A stretch of DNA of 64,000 nt from Xanthomonas arboricola pv. juglandis (GCF_001013475.1 NZ_JZEF01000003.1:62001-126000), one strand, 5' to 3'; positions 37,092 to 45,811 are shown, counted from the first letter of the stretch. Numbers and translations are program-made. The notes: generated by a model not told the origin, from the sequence alone.

Positions 37092-38057
37092 ATGTTCCGT
37101 GTAGTCGTTCTGGCGGCGTCCGTGTCCGTCCTGGTGGCCGCTTGCGGCGGCAAGTCGCCGCCGCCTGCAAGCGATGCCAAGACGAGTGAAAAACAGCCGG
37201 ACTCCCTGCAAGGCGTGACCGCAAAGCTCGGCGCCTACATCGACTGCTTCAACCGCATCGATGCGAAGGTGCACGCCGGCGCCAGGCAATACACCGGCTG
37301 GATGCAGGACCCATTCGCCGGCCCGACCGGTCGCGAATCCGGCATGACCGGTCCGTACGATATCGACGCCTACGACATGAAGCAGTGCGATGCGCCGGTC
37401 AACGCGGCCGCTGCGGCGAACCCGTCGCTGCCTGCATTGGACAAGGCGGCACGCGACTACCGCGCGGCATTGAAGGCGCTGCAGCCGATCAGTCACGCGG
37501 TAGCCGACTACTACACGCGTCAGGACTACGAAGACGACCAGTTCGCCAAGGGCAAGCAGCTGCACCCGGAGCTGATGGAGGTGCTGGCCACCTATGCCGA
37601 TGCCAGCACCGCCTTCAGCGCCGAACTTGACACCCAAAACGACGCGGCGCAACGCGAAAAACTCAAGATGCTGGAGCAGGGCGAGGGCCGCACGCGCGAA
37701 TACTACCGGCTGGCGATGATGCTCGACGCCAAGGAGATCGCCGATGCGCTGGAACAGGAGCAGTTCGACGTGCCACGGGTCAATACGCTGCTGGACGGCT
37801 TCAACCGCCTCTCCGACGAGGGGCATGCCAAGGTGGCCGATCAGGAACCGGGCAAGCTGGACTGGAATAGCTTCGAGACCGCTGCGGAGACCTTCCGCAG
37901 ACAAGCCAAGGCGCGGGTGAAACGCGTGGTCGAAAGAACGCCCTATAGCAAGATGGAACAGGGCTGGCTGGATAACCCCTCGCTGGCGCCGGAGGGTTCG
38001 CCACGCGAGTTGCTCAACACGTACAACGCGCTGGTGTTCGAAAGCAATCGTCAGTAA
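37092..38057 (+). CDS. DUF3829-type lipoprotein 1
   Basis: 321 residues. The signal peptide MFRVVVLAASVSVLVAAC ends in a lipobox, so the mature protein is lipid-anchored at Cys18. The domain is mainly helical and carries YIDCFNRIDAKVHAGARQYTGWMQDPFAGPTGRESG and the terminal LLNTYNALVFESNRQ. The next gene encodes a clear paralogue sharing CFN, WMQDP-AGPTG and the terminal YN motif. Proteins of this family (YiiG-like) have no settled function. ATG 37092 is chosen because it gives a proper lipoprotein signal; the frame is open upstream. The gap from the SDR gene (36863-37091) shows no further gene. Confidence 0.82.
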   Translation: MFRVVVLAASVSVLVAACGGKSPPPASDAKTSEKQPDSLQGVTAKLGAYIDCFNRIDAKVHAGARQYTGWMQDPFAGPTGRESGMTGPYDIDAYDMKQCDAPVNAAAAANPSLPALDKAARDYRAALKALQPISHAVADYYTRQDYEDDQFAKGKQLHPELMEVLATYADASTAFSAELDTQNDAAQREKLKMLEQGEGRTREYYRLAMMLDAKEIADALEQEQFDVPRVNTLLDGFNRLSDEGHAKVADQEPGKLDWNSFETAAETFRRQAKARVKRVVERTPYSKMEQGWLDNPSLAPEGSPRELLNTYNALVFESNRQ

Positions 38058-38164
38058 TTGCCGCGCTGCACCCGCCGCGCGCGTGCCGAGGGTGCGCCGC
38101 GCCAGATGTCATTCGGCCGCACGCTGCGGCAGCCACCTCGTTCAACCCATCACTGGAACCCAAG

Positions 38165-39106
38165 ATGACCCTTCGACTTCGTTATGCGCCGCTCACCGCG
38201 GCGATGGCTTTCGCCGCGCTGCTTGCCGGCTGCCAGAAAGACGCACCCGCCGCCGCAGTGGAAGGCGCCGACAAGATCAATGCCTACATCACGTGCTTCA
38301 ACGGCGTCGAGCAGCCGATCCATGAGAGCTACCAGCAATATGTCGAGTGGATGCAGGACCCCGAGGCTGGCCCGACCGGCAAGGAAAGCGGTATCCATGC
38401 ACCGGGCACGGTGCTGTCGCATCACGTGGACGAATGTGGTGCGCCGATGACTGCGGCGCTGGCGCAAACACCGGCCAACCCCGAGCTCGATCCGGTGGCC
38501 AAGACCTATCAGGAACGGTTCACCGCACTCAACGAGCGTATCGGCGAAGCGGTGCGCTACTACGACCGCGAGGATTATCTGCGCGACGACGGCAAGGGCA
38601 TGAAGGCGCTGCACGCGCCGCTGATGCAGGCCTATCAGGCCTTCTTCGAAGCCGGTGAAGCCATGAATGCCGCACTCGAACGTAACGAAGACATGCGTCG
38701 CCAGGCGCAGATCGATGCGATCGAAAAGGAAGAAGGTCGCAGCGCCTCCTGGTATCACCTGAAGATCATCGGCGAAGGCAAGCAGCTGGTGCAGGTGCTC
38801 GACAGCGATACGCCGGATCTTGCCGCAGCGCAGTCCCAGCTCGCGCGTTACCAAGGCATTCTGGAAGAGGCGCAGAAAGCCAAGGTCGGCCAGGGCGATG
38901 CGATGTGGGGCCACATGGAACGCTCCGCCGACAAGCTGGCGCGCGAGTCCGGGCGACTGGTCGAACGTATCCGCACCAAGACACCATTGAACCAGAGCGA
39001 GCAGATGCTGCTGGAGAGCGGCTCCATGCCGCCGGGCGGCACCCGCCAGGCCGTGCTCGCCAGCTACAACGATCTGATCGACATGAGCAACCGCATGTCG
39101 CATTGA
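38165..39106 (+). CDS. DUF3829-type lipoprotein 2
   Basis: 313 residues and paralogous to the preceding gene. MTLRLRYAPLTAAMAFAALLAGC is a lipoprotein signal peptide with lipidated Cys23. The mature domain has YITCFNGVEQPIHESYQQYVEWMQDPEAGPTGKESG and ends VLASYNDLIDMSNRM, both aligned with copy 1. The predicted structure is helical with a long central segment (EDMRRQAQIDAIEKEEGRSASWYHLKII). The two genes are 107 bp apart on the same strand and probably co-transcribed, an ancient tandem duplication judging from the divergence. Function unknown. The type A/B palindromic repeats begin about 80 bp downstream. Confidence 0.82.
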   Translation: MTLRLRYAPLTAAMAFAALLAGCQKDAPAAAVEGADKINAYITCFNGVEQPIHESYQQYVEWMQDPEAGPTGKESGIHAPGTVLSHHVDECGAPMTAALAQTPANPELDPVAKTYQERFTALNERIGEAVRYYDREDYLRDDGKGMKALHAPLMQAYQAFFEAGEAMNAALERNEDMRRQAQIDAIEKEEGRSASWYHLKIIGEGKQLVQVLDSDTPDLAAAQSQLARYQGILEEAQKAKVGQGDAMWGHMERSADKLARESGRLVERIRTKTPLNQSEQMLLESGSMPPGGTRQAVLASYNDLIDMSNRMSH

Positions 39107-39182
39107 TGCTGTGCAGGCACTCCTGTCGCGTTGTGTAAGCGCATCGCGCACTGCTCTTACCGTGCACACCGACTATCTCGAC

Positions 39183-39290
39183 AGGTCCTTGCCCGCCCAT
39201 CGTCGCGGGACCTTACGCGGCATGGATGCCGCGTAAGAGCCTACAGGGACGTACTTGCGGCGTGTCCTGCGATGGTGGGCGGGCAAGGAC
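39183..39290. repeat. type A long palindromic repeat, copy 1
   Basis: Outer arms GTCCTTGCCCGCCCATCGTC (39185-39204) and GATGGTGGGCGGGCAAGGAC (39271-39290) are inverted. Inside, CTTACGCGGCAT (39212-39223) meets its reverse complement two bases later. Nearly identical to copy 2 at 39691. Confidence 0.85.
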
Positions 39291-39445
39291 TCTGCAGTAA
39301 AGTCGCAGATCCGCAGCTATCCAACTGACCTATCCGTGCTGACCACGCCTTCGGAGCACGACACCCAAAGCAATCGAGACTTGAAACGTTGGCGTCGTTT
39401 CGTCGTGATCAGATGCTTAAGTCAAAAGCCTGGTCAGTCGAGAGC

Positions 39446-39544
39446 GCGATGCCCTCACCGCTTGCGGGACACGCCGTGAATCCGTCCATGGAGGCTCCTT
39501 CGCGGCATCCATGCCGCCAAGGGTCCCGCAACCGGCAAGGGCGC
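39446..39544. repeat. type B long palindromic repeat, copy 1
   Basis: GCGATGCCCTCACCGCTTGC (39446-39465) and the right arm GTCCCGCAACCGGCAAGGGC (39523-39542) are imperfectly inverted around a GCGGCATCCATGCCGC core. It follows type A copy 1 after about 155 bp of spacer that is also partly repeated before copy 2. Confidence 0.75.
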
Positions 39545-39690
39545 CGCACCGGAGAGTTTGGTCGGTGGCCGCTTGAAAGCGGCTTGCCGCGTGGCATGCA
39601 TCGGACGTTACGCCAGCGCATCAGTAGCGAACAACGCGCATCACGCACTGCTCTTGCCGCTCTTCACTGTGCACACCGAGCATCTCGACA

Positions 39691-39801
39691 GGGTCCTTGC
39701 CCGCCCACCGTCGCGGGACCTTACGCGGCATGGATGCCGCGTAAGAGCCTACAGGGACGTACTTGCGGCGTGTCCTGCGATGGTGGGCGGGCAAGGGCCC
39801 T
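39691..39801. repeat. type A long palindromic repeat, copy 2
   Basis: Over 100 bp nearly identical to the element at 39183-39290, including the inner 26-bp palindrome CTTACGCGGCAT-GG-ATGCCGCGTAAG. The flanking GTGCACACCGA-(C/G)-(T/C)ATCTCGACAGG is shared as well. Confidence 0.85.
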
Positions 39802-39954
39802 GCAGCAAAGCAACAGATCATCCGCTTTACGACTGATCTATCAGCACTACCCAAGTCCATCGAAACACAACACATAAAGAAATCAAGACCTGGAAGCGTG
39901 ACCGTGTTTAGGCGCGATCAGATGTTCAGATCAAAAGTTCGGTGAGTCGACGGA

Positions 39955-40042
39955 GCGATGCCCTCACCGCTCGCGGGACACGCCGCAAATCCGTCGCTGA
40001 AGGCTCTAGCGGCAAGCGTCCCACAATCGGCAAGGGCATCGC
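39955..40042. repeat. type B long palindromic repeat, copy 2 (shortened core)
   Basis: Left arm GCGATGCCCTCACCGCTCGC and right arm GTCCCACAATCGGCAAGGGC match type B copy 1, but the inner hairpin is reduced to AGGCTCTAGCGGCAAGC. The stretch before it (GATCAGATGTTCAGATCAAA) matches the one before copy 1, so A-spacer-B was duplicated as a unit. No gene is recognised within 39107-40136. Confidence 0.7.
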
Positions 40043-40136
40043 GCCTGTCAGCCTGGTGGTGTGCCGATTGGAACCGCAAAGCCGCCTGCGGCACCTTCTC
40101 GGCGCGCAGGCGTTGCGTCAAGTCCGCAGCACCGCT

Positions 40137-40949
40137 TCAGCCGTTGGAGATCTCCGGTAGCGGCTCGGCACACTGGCGGCAATAGCGTGCATCGGGCGCG
40201 TGGCCTTCCAGCCCGCAACGTGGGCAAGTGCGCGTATCGCGCTTGCCGGTGTGGCCACCTTCGCGCAGCGTGCTGGCCAGTTCGGCGGTATAGATGCCGG
40301 TGGGCACGGCGATGATGCTGTAGCCGATCAGGATCAGGGCCGAGGTAATGAAGCGGCCCAGCGTGGTCTGCGGCACCATGTCGCCAAAACCCACGGTGGC
40401 CATGGTCACGATGGCCCAGTACATGCTGGTCGGGATGCTGGTGAACCCGTGTTGCGGGCCTTCGATCACATACATGGTGGCGCCGGCGATCACGGTGATG
40501 GTGAGCACGCTGAACAGGAGCACCAGCACCTTGCGCCGGCTGCGCCACAGCGCGTCCACCAGTTGCCCGCTTTCTTCGATGTAGCGGGTGAGCTTGAGGA
40601 TGCGGAACAGGCGCAGGATGCGCAGCACGCGCACCACCAGCAACGTCTGCGCACCTGGCACGAAGAACGACAGATAGCTGGGCAGGATCGAGAGCAGGTC
40701 GATCACGCCCCATACGCTCAGTGCGTAATGCAGCGGGCGCCGCACCACCGCCAGGCGCAACGCGTATTCGATGGTGAACAGGACCGTGAACGCCCATTCC
40801 AGCGGCACCAGCCAGTGCGCCGAATGCGAATGGATGCGCGGCACGCTGTCAATCATGATCACCACCACGCTGGTGAGGATCGCCACCACCAGCATCAGGT
40901 CGTAGTGCGCGATGGGCCGGTGTCGTGCCGGTAGATGATGTCGAACCAT
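40137..40949 (-). CDS. voltage-gated potassium channel-like ion transporter (N-terminus probably frameshifted)
   Basis: Six-helix inner-membrane channel of the bacterial Kv type. The intact frame encodes 270 residues: S1 (LMLVVAILTSVVVIMIDSV), an Arg-rich S4 (VVRVLRILRLFRILKLTRYI), the pore with selectivity filter MATVGFGDMVP, and S6 (FITSALILIGYSIIAVPTGIYTAEL). A C-terminal zinc-ribbon-like tail has four Cys (CPRCGLEGHAPDARYCRQC). The family's usual N-terminus is found in another frame just upstream: MRPFSDPQLTPATDHGWRRQ and then WFDIIYRHDT, starting at ATG 41008. Joining it needs a one-base shift near 40919-40926. The start at 40949 therefore may be an artefact of a real frameshift or a sequencing error. 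The core domains are unaffected. Confidence 0.82.
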   Translation of the reverse strand: MVRHHLPARHRPIAHYDLMLVVAILTSVVVIMIDSVPRIHSHSAHWLVPLEWAFTVLFTIEYALRLAVVRRPLHYALSVWGVIDLLSILPSYLSFFVPGAQTLLVVRVLRILRLFRILKLTRYIEESGQLVDALWRSRRKVLVLLFSVLTITVIAGATMYVIEGPQHGFTSIPTSMYWAIVTMATVGFGDMVPQTTLGRFITSALILIGYSIIAVPTGIYTAELASTLREGGHTGKRDTRTCPRCGLEGHAPDARYCRQCAEPLPEISNG

Positions 40950-41080
40950 TGCCGGCGCCAGCCGTGGTCGGTGGCGGGAGTGAGCTGAGGATCGGAGAAG
41001 GGGCGCATCCGCGCATTGTGCCGCAGGCCGGCGAATGCGCGAGAATGCGCGTTCTCCCTCCGCTTCTGTGACCCACCATC

Positions 41081-42307
41081 ATGAGCACCGCTGCCGATTC
41101 GCCCCTGTCCCTCGCGCATTACTACCTGCCGGTGTATCGCCCGCGCCAGGTGGTGCTGGAGCGTGGCCAGGGCAGTCGCGTGTGGGACGACCAGGGCCGC
41201 GCGTATGTGGATCTGTCCGCCGGCATCGCGGTCAGCGGGCTGGGCCACAACGATCCGGACCTGATGGCCGCGCTGACCGAGCAGGCCGGCAAGCTGTGGC
41301 ACACCAGCAATGTGTTCTTCAGCGCACCGCCGCTGAAGCTGGCCGAAGAGCTGGTCACCGCCTCGCGCTTCGCGCACAAGGTGTTCCTGTGCAATTCGGG
41401 TACCGAGGCCAACGAAGCGGCGATCAAGCTGGTGCGCAAGTGGGCCAGCAGTCAGGGCCGCCCGGCCGACAAGCGCGTGATCGTGACCTTCCGCGGCAGC
41501 TTCCATGGGCGCACCCTGGCGGCGGTCACCGCCACCGCGCAGCCCAAGTACCAGGAAGGCTACGAACCGCTGCCCGGCGGGTTTCGCTATGTGGACTTCA
41601 ACGATGTCGCCGCGCTGGAAGCGGCCATGGCCTCGGGCGATGTGGCCGCGGTGATGGTCGAGCCGATCCAGGGCGAGGGCGGGGTGATGCCGGCGGCGCC
41701 GGGCTTCCTGGGCCGCGTGCGTGCGCTGTGCGACCAGCACGATGCGCTGCTGGTGCTGGACGAGATCCAGTGCGGCATGGGCCGTACCGGCACGCTGTTC
41801 GCGCATTGGCAGGAGCAGGTGACGCCGGACATCGTGACGCTGGCCAAGGCGCTGGGTGGCGGCTTCCCGATCGGCGCAATGTTGGCCGGCCCCAAGGTGG
41901 CCGAAACCATGCAGTTCGGCGCGCACGGCACCACCTTCGGCGGCAACCCGCTGGCCGCGGCGGTGGCGCGCGTGGCGCTGCGCAAGCTGGCTTCGCCGCA
42001 GATCGCCGAGAACGTAGCGCGTCAGTCTGCGGCGCTGCGCGCCGGCCTGGAGGCGCTCAACGCCGAGTTCGGCCTGTTTGCCCAGATCCGCGGACGTGGC
42101 TTGATGCTGGGCGCGGTGCTGGCGCCGGCGCATGCCGGGCAGGCCGGCGCGATCCTGGATTTTGCCGCCAAGCATGGCCTGCTGTTGCTGCAGGCCGGGC
42201 CGGATGTGCTGCGCTTCGTGCCGGCACTGAATCTGACCGATGCCGAGCTGGCCGATGGGTTGGAACGCCTGCACCTGGCCATTGCCGAGTACGTGGCGCA
42301 GAAGTGA
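41081..42307 (+). CDS. argD: acetylornithine/succinylornithine-type aminotransferase
   Basis: PLP-dependent class III aminotransferase of 408 residues, most likely acting on N-acetylornithine (arginine synthesis) and possibly on succinyl-diaminopimelate. The PLP Lys is Lys256 in TLAKALGGGFPIGAM. FLCNSGTEANEAAIKLVRKW, RGSFHGRTLAAVTATAQPKYQ, VMVEPIQGEGG and LDEIQCGMGRTGTLFAHW are class hallmarks, and HGTTFGGNPLAAAVA follows. The start (AHYYLPVYRPRQVVLERGQGSRVWDDQGRAYVDLSAGIAVSGLGH) is typical of ArgD. It stands alone here, without other arg genes. Its stop overlaps the ATG of a HIT-family stub (TGATG). Confidence 0.92.
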   Translation: MSTAADSPLSLAHYYLPVYRPRQVVLERGQGSRVWDDQGRAYVDLSAGIAVSGLGHNDPDLMAALTEQAGKLWHTSNVFFSAPPLKLAEELVTASRFAHKVFLCNSGTEANEAAIKLVRKWASSQGRPADKRVIVTFRGSFHGRTLAAVTATAQPKYQEGYEPLPGGFRYVDFNDVAALEAAMASGDVAAVMVEPIQGEGGVMPAAPGFLGRVRALCDQHDALLVLDEIQCGMGRTGTLFAHWQEQVTPDIVTLAKALGGGFPIGAMLAGPKVAETMQFGAHGTTFGGNPLAAAVARVALRKLASPQIAENVARQSAALRAGLEALNAEFGLFAQIRGRGLMLGAVLAPAHAGQAGAILDFAAKHGLLLLQAGPDVLRFVPALNLTDAELADGLERLHLAIAEYVAQK

Positions 42308-42369
42308 TGGAGTCCTGCGCTTTCTGCGCCGTCGTGGCGGGTGCCGCGCCGGTGAGCGTGGTGGGGTAA
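42307..42369 (+). pseudogene. N-terminal stub of a HIT-family protein
   Basis: A 20-codon frame reads ESCAFCAVVAGAAPVSVV then Gly and TAA. This is the typical start of HIT (histidine triad) hydrolases (C-x-F-C-x-(I/V)-V-A-G-x-x-P-x-x-V-V), but the Y-E-D continuation and the whole catalytic HxHxH region are missing. The ATG overlaps the argD stop, so it looks like the remnant of a once-coupled gene cut short by deletion. About 65 bp later another frame reads LEGDQCFAMLN, vaguely HIT-like, before the heptamer repeats begin. Confidence 0.5.
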
Positions 42370-42464
42370 GAGGCGCGGGCCGTTGCGTTTCTTCGACGCG
42401 TTCAACGCTGCGAGCAGCGTCTTGCGTCATCCTTGAGGGTGATCAGTGCTTCGCGATGCTCAAC

Positions 42465-42521
42465 GATTCCCGATTCCCGATTCCCGATTCCCCAATCCCC
42501 AATCCCCAATCCCCAATCCCG
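42465..42521. repeat. tandem heptamer repeats GATTCCC / CAATCCC
   Basis: About four GATTCCC units pass into four CCAATCC-type units in perfect 7-bp register. It occupies the space where the HIT gene may have been and lies just behind the HAD phosphatase stop (42527, minus). Confidence 0.9.
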
Positions 42522-42526
42522 GCTCT

Positions 42527-43144
42527 TCACCCCAGCCCATACCGCTTCAGCACCCGCCGCAAGGCTCGCGCATCGCGCACCGTGTCCGCATGCAGGCCGG
42601 CAGCGCGGGCGCCGCGGACGTTGACGAATAGATCGTCGACAAACAACGTGCGCGCAGCACTAGCATCCAGTTGTGCAAGCGCGCGCTGATACACCTGCAC
42701 ATCGGGCTTGCGGCCGCCGAGCGCGCCGCTACACAGCACGCGGCCCTGCAATAACGGAAACAGCGGCGGCACGATCCGCTCAATCGCTTCCGCCATCAAT
42801 GGCCCGTTGTTGGTGAGCACCGCCACCGCGGTGGTTGCCGCCACCGCCAGCACCTGCGTCAGCACCGCCGGGTCGGCGCGGCATGCCGCTACGCGTGCGT
42901 CGATCCAGATGGCGCGATCGATCGCGCAGCCAAGGCCGTCGCTGAGCTGCGCCAGATAGGCCGGCGTGTCGATCACCCCGGCGTCGTAGGCGCGCTCCAG
43001 GCCCTGCTCGAACAACACCTGTTGCACACGTTGCGGCGTGCACGCCGCCGCATTGGCAAGCGCCGCCACACGGCGCGGCCGCGAATAGCTGGCCAGCACG
43101 CCGTCGAAATCGAGCAGTAACAGGGACGGTGCTGCAGGCGGCAT
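42527..43144 (-). CDS. HAD-superfamily hydrolase
   Basis: Cytoplasmic phosphatase of 205 residues, subfamily IA. Motif I LLLDFDGVLASY carries the nucleophile Asp and the acid/base Asp-equivalent. Motif II is TTAVAVLTNNGPL, motif III the Lys in GALGGRKPDVQVYQRAL, and motif IV TLFVDDLFVNVRGARAAGLHAD. A helical cap lies between motifs I and II. The start at 43144 (MPPAAPSLLLLDFDGV) puts motif I at the usual distance; the frame is open further upstream. Substrate not predictable. It faces away from the receptor 3 operon. Confidence 0.88.
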   Translation of the reverse strand: MPPAAPSLLLLDFDGVLASYSRPRRVAALANAAACTPQRVQQVLFEQGLERAYDAGVIDTPAYLAQLSDGLGCAIDRAIWIDARVAACRADPAVLTQVLAVAATTAVAVLTNNGPLMAEAIERIVPPLFPLLQGRVLCSGALGGRKPDVQVYQRALAQLDASAARTLFVDDLFVNVRGARAAGLHADTVRDARALRRVLKRYGLG

Positions 43145-43429
43145 GGGCGGACTCGGGATGTGGCGGGGCAGCGTTGTCGATTCGCCGCGGCATGGCAAGC
43201 GTGCAAGACCTGGTATGTCCGGATCCACGCAGGTGGGTGGGGATAGTACCTATTCAGATCGTTGAATTCGGCAGCAACCTACCCACCCACGCCGCCCCTA
43301 CCCTCCGCGCGGCACTTGCGGTGGAACTGTGCTGGGTATGGTCGATGCATGCCGCATCCGCGGTGTCAGCCGGTCTTGGGGAGCGGGCCCGGTCACTCAG
43401 CACGTCACACCATCCAGGGGGTCGATTGC

Positions 43430-45724
43430 ATGCGCAAGCGCTTGAACACCGATCAACTGGCGGCGTCGGTCGCCGCCATTCTCACCACTGCCACGCGTGG
43501 TCGCACGCTGGCTTCGATGACCTTGGTGCTGGCTGGCGCACACAGCCTGCCCGTCCTGGCACAGGAAGCGCGCACGCTGGACGCGGTTAGCGTGGTCGGT
43601 ACCGGCTCCACGCGCACCACGGCCTCGATCTCCGTTGCCGAGATCCAGGCCCAGGTGCCCGGCGTGGCACCGCAGCAGTTACTGGCGAGCCTGCCCGGCG
43701 TGAATGTGCAGACCACCGATCCGTTCGGGCTGTACGAATTCGGCGACTCGATGACCATCCGCGGCTTTTCCGCCAACCAGATCGGCGTGACCCTGGACGG
43801 CATTCCGATCGAAACCTTCGACACCCGCGAAGGCGGCCCGATCACCCGCTACGTGTCCAGCGAGAACCTGCTCGACGTCACCGTGTCGGCCGGTTCCGGC
43901 GATGTCACCCAGCCTTCCTACCACGCACTTGGCGGTGCGATCCGCTACACCAGCCTGCCCCCGAAAGGCGGCGACAGCTGGAGCGGCAATCTCACCCAGA
44001 CCATCGGCTCGGACGATCTGGTACGCAGTTTCGTGCGGCTGGATACGCCGGATTGGTGGGAAGGCGGCCCCAGCGCCTATCTGTCTGCCTCGCGCACGCA
44101 GGGCGGGGTGTGGGACATGGAACCGGCCACGCAGAAGAGCGATCACTTCGAAGCCAAGATCCGCCAGGCCTGGGACGTGGGCCACCTGACCCTGGGCTGG
44201 ATCTACAACAACCGCAAGGACTACGACGTGCAGTCGTACAACTCCGACGGCTCGGTCGCATGGGATCTGCACGAACGCATCACCGGCAATCCGGAAGTGG
44301 ATGCCGAGCATTACAGCGAATGGCAGAACGGCCGCCGCGACTCGCTGCTCAGCCTGCACGGCGATTTCCTGTTCAACGATGCGATCGGTTTCACCTTCAC
44401 CGGCTACTACGAGAACAAGCATGGTTACGGCGTCGGCGGCACGCCGCCGAGCACGGCTACTGGCCTGTACAACGATGCCATCGCTGGTACGCCGGGGCGC
44501 ACCGACATCGCCATCAACGACCCGCAGATCGTCGATGCCAATGGCAATGTCACCCGTGTCGGTGCGATGACGCGGCGCGAGGAAATCATGGGCGGCGATC
44601 GCTACGGCGTGACCACCGCGGTGTCGTGGGAGACCGAGCACAACAAGCTCGAAGTCGGTGCGTGGTACGAGAACTACGACTTTGACCAGGTGCGCCCGCT
44701 GTACAACCTGGATCCGGCCACCGGTGCATTGCTCAAGGGTTCGCTGCCGATCGTCATCTACTACGACAACCATTTCTCCACCGAGGTGAAGCAGCTCTAC
44801 ATCAAGGACACGCTGCGCCTGCTCGATGACCGGCTCACCATGGAGTTCGGTGCCAAGGGCCTGGATGTCAAACGCGACTACAACGGCATCGCCAATCTCG
44901 ATGACTTCAATGTCGGTGTGCGCCGCGATGTCACCATCAAGAACAGTGACTGGTTCCAGCCGCAGGTCGGCGCCAGCTTCCAGCTCGCCGAGGGCGTGCA
45001 GGTATTCGCCAACTACGCGGAGAACTTCAGCTCGGCGCCGCGGCTGGCGTTGACCTCGGGCGCATTCAATCCGGATATCGCGCCGGAGGAATCCACCAAT
45101 ATCGATATCGGCATCCGCGCCGAATCCAGCCAGTGGAGCGGCTACGTCGCCGCCTACAAGATCGATTACGAAAACCGCATCATCGCGCTGACCGACCCGG
45201 ATCCATTGGTGGTCGCGCCCACGATCTACGCCAACGTCGGCGACGTGCAGACCTATGGCGCGGAAGTGTCCGGCATGTGGAAGCCGGCTCCGGGCTGGCG
45301 GCTGGGGGCGTCGCTGACCTGGAACAAATCCGAGTTCCAGGACAACTATTTCGGCCCGGTCAGCGGCAATCTGGTGCAGGTGGAAGGCAACGAAGTGCCG
45401 GACTCGCCCAAGGTGATGTTCAGCCTCAACGGCGGTTGGGAGGGCGAGCATTTCTTCGCCAACCTCGATACCAAATACACCGGCAAGCGCTACGGCGACA
45501 CGCTCAATACCGACCAGGTGGATGCCACCTTCATCGTCAACGGCAGCCTCGGCTATCAGGGCGAGGATGCCGGGTTCCTGGCCGGTGGGCGGCTGCAGTT
45601 GTCGGTCTACAACCTGTTCGACAAGGACGATGCGATCGGTGCGGTGTTCCCGAACGAGAGTTCCGGCTCGTACCAGTTGATCGCACCGCGCCAGCTGTTC
45701 GCCAGTCTGTCCTACAAGTTCTGA
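43430..45724 (+). CDS. TonB-dependent outer-membrane receptor 3
   Basis: 764-residue outer-membrane importer that heads the periplasmic amine-oxidation cluster. The long signal region (LNTDQLAASVAAILTTATRG then MTLVLAGAHSLPVLAQE) precedes LDAVSVVGTGSTRTTASISV. The plug has ASLPGVNVQTTDPFGLYEFGDSMTIRGFSANQIGVTLDGIPIETFDTREGG, the form seen in siderophore- and small-ligand-type receptors, distinct from receptors 1, 2 and 4. The barrel ends VYNLFDKDDAIG and LFASLSYKF with the terminal Phe. GGGG lies at fair spacing before ATG 43430. Only 87 bp separate it from the FAD enzyme gene, with a 9-bp hairpin in between, so it is probably read through in part. By context its ligand is likely the amine or amino acid handled by the following genes (inference). 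Confidence 0.92.
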   Translation: MRKRLNTDQLAASVAAILTTATRGRTLASMTLVLAGAHSLPVLAQEARTLDAVSVVGTGSTRTTASISVAEIQAQVPGVAPQQLLASLPGVNVQTTDPFGLYEFGDSMTIRGFSANQIGVTLDGIPIETFDTREGGPITRYVSSENLLDVTVSAGSGDVTQPSYHALGGAIRYTSLPPKGGDSWSGNLTQTIGSDDLVRSFVRLDTPDWWEGGPSAYLSASRTQGGVWDMEPATQKSDHFEAKIRQAWDVGHLTLGWIYNNRKDYDVQSYNSDGSVAWDLHERITGNPEVDAEHYSEWQNGRRDSLLSLHGDFLFNDAIGFTFTGYYENKHGYGVGGTPPSTATGLYNDAIAGTPGRTDIAINDPQIVDANGNVTRVGAMTRREEIMGGDRYGVTTAVSWETEHNKLEVGAWYENYDFDQVRPLYNLDPATGALLKGSLPIVIYYDNHFSTEVKQLYIKDTLRLLDDRLTMEFGAKGLDVKRDYNGIANLDDFNVGVRRDVTIKNSDWFQPQVGASFQLAEGVQVFANYAENFSSAPRLALTSGAFNPDIAPEESTNIDIGIRAESSQWSGYVAAYKIDYENRIIALTDPDPLVVAPTIYANVGDVQTYGAEVSGMWKPAPGWRLGASLTWNKSEFQDNYFGPVSGNLVQVEGNEVPDSPKVMFSLNGGWEGEHFFANLDTKYTGKRYGDTLNTDQVDATFIVNGSLGYQGEDAGFLAGGRLQLSVYNLFDKDDAIGAVFPNESSGSYQLIAPRQLFASLSYKF

Positions 45725-45733
45725 GGCGGTGAT

Positions 45734-45757
45734 GCGGCCGGCGTCACTGCCGGCCGC
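45734..45757 (+). terminator. hairpin between receptor 3 and the FAD enzyme gene
   Basis: GCGGCCGGC pairs with GCCGGCCGC over a 6-base loop, 9 bp after the receptor stop, followed by GTTATGCGTTTTG. It may be a partial terminator or processing site that sets the receptor level above that of the enzymes. Confidence 0.5.
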
Positions 45758-45811
45758 GTTATGCGTTTTGTCAGTCGCACTCGTTCCACGACATGCAAGG
45801 ACTACGCGTTG

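Noticed and set aside
39183-40042. CRISPR-like array reading of the regular repeats
   Set aside because: Elements are about 100 bp, palindromic and of two kinds, spacers are related to each other, and no cas genes are present.
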